This document shows, in pieces, positions 59,027-64,000 of a stretch of 64,000 bases of DNA. Where the stretch lies: contig JAFPYV010000047.1 of assembly GCA_017394375.1 (NCBI GenBank), positions 1 to 64,000 of the forward strand, in the 5' to 3' direction. The DNA is from a bacterium. GTDB lineage: Bacteria; Bacillota_I; Bacilli_A; Mycoplasmatales; Mycoplasmoidaceae. How positions within the stretch are numbered: the stretch's first letter is position 1; the number at the start of each line of letters is the position of its first letter. The notes beneath the pieces were generated by a model. The model was given only the letters and a program-made list of their open reading frames with translations, was not told the DNA's origin and did not search any database. The position numbers and the translations under genes were made by a program.

Positions 59027-62000
59027 TTATTTTGCTCTTGTTGTTAAAGCATCTTGCCAATTTAAGTTGATATCATTATTCATTTTATTCATCGCAATAT
59101 TTGCTGTAGTACTATTATTGGCAAAGATATAAATTGGTTCAGTACTAAAAGTAATAGTATCAAGGGTATTGAAAGTTCATTTGGTACTATCAATTCCATT
59201 TTGAGCATTCATTATTCAAGTGTTACTTGCATCTAATAGAGTAAATTGGACTTTATAAAAACCAGTTATTAACGATAAAGAAGTTAAATGATTTAGCACA
59301 TCTTTTAATGAATAATTAGTTAATGAATTATTCTTTCAATTATTAAATAAAGTTTGATAAATTGCATATGGACTAGAAATTGAAGCATTTGGATTTGTTC
59401 AAGAATCACTAGTTGCACTAAATGAATTATCCCCAAGATTTTCATGCATAATTTGCACATTTAATAAAATTGGATTCATTAAATACATTGTCGTTGTATC
59501 GCTATAAGGATTAATTTGTTCATCACTAATTGGTGCATTTCAGCTAATATTTGGAGTGGAATCAAATGCAAAATTATATTTGTCACTTGGATTTAATGAA
59601 TAAATTGAAGTATCGCTACTTGTTCGTGTACTTATTGCAGTGCCACTTGAGTTAGTAATTTCTAGACTTAAAGAGTTAGTATTTTCTTTAAATTGTCAGC
59701 TTGGACTTGTAAATACAAATTGGTTCGCAAGATTAGTTGAAATTGTACTTGGAGCGTGATAACTATAATTAGTCCCGTCATAGGTAAGTTCAACTTGTGC
59801 TTGCACTCTTCAGTGATAATTTTGATTGTTGCCTAAAGTTCACGCAAAAGGGTTAAATCCATTAATACCAGTACTTAATTGATTAGTTTTACTTGCATTT
59901 TGCATTAATCAATAGTTAGTGATGATTCCCCAATAATTAGTTCCACTTGGTAGCAAGCTAGGATCAAAAGTAACTGCTTTTCCATAAGTATTTCAAGTCG
60001 AAGATCCACTTGCTTGATATTGAATAGCAAAATTAATTGCACTATATAAAGCAGTGGTACTATCTTGAGGAATGCTTAATTTAGTTCCGCTTGCATTTAC
60101 AAAATACTGACCATAATAAGCAGTGTTTCCAAGTTCACTGTCAGTAATTGTTGTTGTTAGTGCATAAGGATTAGTGTTTGATGTATCAGTGGTTGTGTTA
60201 CTTGCAAATGTACTTGTTTGCCAGTTTACAAAGGAATTGAAATTGTAACTATAAGCATCATTTTCATTTGTAATCGAAGTATCAAAATTACTAGATTGTT
60301 GACTTACAGTACTGTTAATTGTAAAATCACTATCAGCATTATTTTTAGTAGCACTAGAAAACGTAGTGTTGATATTAATTGGATTAGCTTGTTTAATCGA
60401 TTGCACTAACGTACTTCCATTATAGAATTGCACTTCAGCGTAATATTGACCTGCTTCATAAATTGGGGCATATGGATTAGTTCATGTTGATAGTGCACTT
60501 GCAGTATCTCAATCACCACTAACAACTGAGATAGGACTATTATTTCCTACTTGATAAAGAAGAATTTTAATTTTGGTAATAGAACTTAATCCCTTTAAAT
60601 ATGATCAGTTGTTAGAAACTTGAAATTCAATTGGATTATTAATTAATTGTAAATAACTCATTGAATATGTAGAAGGATTGGAAGTAGTACTAATTCCCAC
60701 CGGAGTAAGGGAAATATTGTTCCCATTAGCAAAACAAGTGACAGTTAAAATAGAAGAATAAAAAGTACCAATGACCTTCCCACTTGGATTTAATACATTA
60801 ACTTGAATAGCATAAGTTTTATTTTCAGTAATTGCTGGTGAGTTTCAACTTGAAGTTTTATTAGCAATAAAATCACTTATTTGTTCAATTGGAACCGTAC
60901 TAATAATTGAATAACCATTATTTGGTGTTACACTACTTTCTACAGTGTATAAACTAATTTCGTATACTTTTTTTCCATCTACAATTCCCCCATTTGCGAT
61001 TTCATGTAATCATCATCAGTTAGAAAGTTCTTGACTGGTTTGAGAACTTCCAGTTATACTTGGAATTTGTAATTCATAATTTGCTAAATAAGGAACATTA
61101 ACTGAAGTACTAGAATAACTAGTAGTAGACGTATTATTGCCAAGTGTATAAACTGTATCAGTTTTCCCTTCCAAGCCTACATAATTTCCTGCTGCATTTA
61201 CTTGGGTAGTATTAGAAGTAATTTTAAAGGGTGCTGGAGTTGGGTTAAAAGTATCAAAAGCACTACCACTATTACCAGTAAAATTAGAATTTGGTTGATA
61301 ATATGTTTGATATGGCACATATTGAGTCAAAGGTGCTTTTTGATTTGGAGTAATCGTTAAATAAAAAGTATAACTTGATAATACTTGCGGTAACGAAATT
61401 GCACCCATGTTTCACGAAAGCGATTCAGTTGAAGTATTTGAAATACCAAGTGATGAACTTAATGTTCAATCACTAGCACTACCCGTAGTATCTAATTGAA
61501 AATTGCTACTGTAACTTTCCGATGCTGGACCTAAAGTAGTACTTATATTTGATACAGTGTTTGTCCAATTAATGGTTCATTTATAAAAATCACGAGAAAA
61601 TAGTCCACTAGTACCATATGCATTATTAAACACATTTAGTCAAAATTGAGCAGTTTGATCATCAGATGAAGGAACTAATTGCACAGTTGCATTGCGACCA
61701 TATGGAACACTAATTTGTGATTGGTTAGAAATGCTCTTATCACTCATTAAATTATCTTGGTTGAAATTTACTGCAGTTGCTTGCAAAGCAATGGTAGTAG
61801 TATTATTATTAACACCTATATGAATAGGAGCAGAATAAATTGAAACATTGTTAATCGTAACTTTTAAACGATATGTGCCACCTTGAAGAACATGCAACCA
61901 ATAACTAGTTCGATTTGGACTTGTGTCATAATCACCAGTTGCTGAGGTGCTAGTACCAGAAATAATGTCAAAATAACCATCCCCAAAGTAAACATTTGGA

Positions 62001-64000
62001 ATACTAAAACTTACTGGATTTGTTGGATTATTTCCAATCTTATTTATTTCATCATTAACAATTTGATTTGGATTTTCTAATCAGTAAGTAGTAGCACCAG
62101 TATATACTTGTCAGTTATAAGTAACCCCACTAGGTAAATCAGTCTTATCACTAACTACGGTCATGGTGACTTTATCACCATAATCATACGTGTAATTATT
62201 TGAAGAGTCATACCACGAACTGCTTGAAGAAGAAAAAGTGTTACTATATGAACCAATTGTTACAGTATCATTGGTTGGATTAATTAGGATTGGATTTGAA
62301 ATAAGGGCTGGAGTACCACTTGCCCAATTTGAATTAGTTAATTTTATTCAATAGTAAATTTTAGTTTGGACAGTTATACAACTAGTACACTTAATGGATT
62401 GGCCATCTTTTGACCCATATAAATTTAAATTATTTGGACCATAAAAAATTGGGGTGGTATATGTTGGTTCATAAACATCTTCACCATCATCTTGATCAAA
62501 ATAAATGTTATAAGTAGCAGATGCACTATTTTGCGGAATACTAATTGGATTTACATTTAATGGATAAATCGTTCCGGTTGGATTATTTTTAGCATTATAA
62601 ACGTTACTTTCATTAAAGGTACTACTTGTTGAGCAATATCATTGATATGAATTACCACTTGAGTTTTTTGCTCAATAGTTAGTAGGATCTAATTGAAGAG
62701 GCAAACATTGTCCAAACGATACACTATAAACTCCTTGCACTTGTCCACTATCATCAGCAATTGCAATAGTATTTTCGCTTACTTTTACTTGCACGATGTT
62801 TGACGAAAGCGTAAAAATAGAAGTATTATTGCTAGTAGCAGCAATCACTAATTGATAAAATCCTGCTTGGCCATTAATTGCATAATCTTTTGTACTAATA
62901 GATGTTAAAGATAAATTGTTTCCAGTTGCACCATAATACCAATTGTAAGTAATTTTTAAATCGCTATAACCAGTTGGAACCATTGGATTATTGTTTTGCA
63001 AAAATGTAGGACTATTTCAATCGATTTGATTTTGGTTGATAACTAAATTTGCTAAACTTCCATATAGGCATGAATAAGTATTTCCACTATCTAAAGTAAC
63101 ATCTTTGCCACTGGTACTAATACCTAATGTTCCACCAACTACTTCTACAATTACTGGTTGTTCTGTAGCGATTTTGAAATAGACAGTTTGGCTACTAGAA
63201 CCACTAGGAATCACTTGGGAAATGGAAGAATATTGTACACTTAATTGGTATGCTCCTTCTTTAGCACCATTATCCATCCCGTTCGTAAAAAATTGAGCAT
63301 ATTGATATTGATTAGTAGTAGTGTTTAAGTTATTATTAATGGTAGTTCATGTACCATTTCCATCATTGTAAGTTCATGTATAAGTTGGCTTTAAATTGCT
63401 ATTATTATTAAAATAATTAATTCAATAAGTGCTTGGGGTAATGATTTGCATTGATCCATACTTTACCACATAAGCAGTATCTTTCCCTGAAATAATGGAG
63501 TTACTATCACCAGCAGCATTGGTACTACCAGAAGTAATACTTAATGCTAAACTTGTTTGTTGTAAACTAAAGGTTAATAATGGTGAAGTAACACTAAAAG
63601 TCATTCCGTTACTTAATGAACCACTAATTACTGCGTAATATTGGGCTCCATTGGTTAAAGAATAAAAACTAAAATTTGGTAAATTGTTTTGGTTAACTTG
63701 GTAAGATTTTCCGTCTACTTCAACATATCATGAACAATGATTAATACTACCAAAATTTCAGTTTCAACTTGTAGCATTAGCACCATAATTATTAATATTT
63801 AATTTAATTTGTGTACCATAGTTAGTTAAATATTGATAATTAGTATGATTTTCAGGAGCTAAAGTATTTAGTGGACCTGCAGTCATTTCTTGCACACTAA
63901 ATTGGGGAGTTACATCAATAATATTAACGGTGGGAGTGGTGGTTGCAGTTACATCATTAGTAGCATTCCAATTGGAATTAGTAATAATGCAATAATAACT
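59027..64000 (-). CDS. Second giant surface protein, 5' part outside the window
   Basis: At least 1657 residues with TGA as Trp; the stop is TAA at 59027-59029 and the start lies beyond position 64000. It has the same Ig-like module style (YNWYYG, VNVNP-type linkers, repeated YG-x-x-x-L starts) and is presumably co-transcribed with the 3442-residue gene 18 bases downstream. The C-terminal ~500 residues are Ser/Thr/Asn-rich and not obviously modular; the protein ends NWQDALTTRAK with no membrane anchor. A lipoprotein signal would be expected at the unseen N-terminus. Confidence 0.8.

Noticed and set aside
48681..64000. Many apparent short genes or pseudogenes broken at TGA
   Set aside because: The breaks are all TGA, which is Trp here; all pieces are in one frame.
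1..64000. CRISPR arrays, tRNA or rRNA genes
   Set aside because: No regularly spaced identical repeats and no cloverleaf or rRNA-like segments were recognised by eye; a covariance search could still find a tRNA.

Overview
The window is a low-GC segment of a mollicute (mycoplasma-type) chromosome. TGA must be read as tryptophan throughout: nearly every long gene, including obvious housekeeping genes such as pheT, thrS, dnaG, glyS and era, is only continuous when TGA is sense. Lipoprotein signal peptides ending in Ser-Cys, the infC-rpmI-rplT and recO-glyS-dnaG orders, and very large repetitive lipoproteins fit a Ureaplasma/Malacoplasma-like lineage. That placement is inference; the sequence alone does not fix a species.

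Layout. 0-2.1 kb: a frameshifted RecF/OLD-type ATPase gene and two small membrane proteins. 2.3-10 kb, plus strand: a small unknown gene followed by three lipoprotein genes, two of them clear paralogues. 10-14.5 kb, minus strand: a lone SF2-type helicase and three small genes, two paralogous acidic proteins and a very basic one overlapping the second. 14.5-19.4 kb: three tandem MFS transporter paralogues. 19.5-30.8 kb: mostly translation genes (pheT, pheS, rplT, rpmI, infC, thrS), an SSB-like gene, a DegV gene, a possible chaperone-like gene and the two halves of an ABC-2 exporter. 30.8-32 kb: a gene-poor stretch with a decayed gene. 32-42 kb: a MATE exporter with a large insertion, fmt, then an operon-like run cmk, rpsU, ybeY, era, recO, glyS, dnaG. 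41.8-46.7 kb: a 2x[4Fe-4S] ferredoxin, two overlapping genes for proteins that share a repeated domain (one with Trp-rich repeats), and a ferredoxin-NADP reductase-like flavoprotein. 46.8-48.7 kb: a small GIY-YIG-superfamily gene and a degraded IS3-type element. 48.7-64 kb: two giant tandem surface proteins, one complete at 3442 residues and one running off the right edge.

How it fits together. The core blocks are ordinary mollicute machinery: aminoacylation, initiation (fmt, infC), ribosome assembly (era, ybeY), replication priming (dnaG) and repair (recO). Most gene ends are marked by hairpins with T runs, many shared between convergent genes. The accessory blocks are surface-oriented: lipoproteins, giant Ig-like-repeat proteins, exporters. 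The ferredoxin and the TrxB-like reductase without CxxC suggest a small redox chain. I found no tRNA, rRNA or CRISPR array. The best candidates for something undescribed are the shared-domain/Trp-repeat protein pair at 42-45.5 kb, the giant modular lipoproteins, and the acidic/basic overlapping pair near the helicase.
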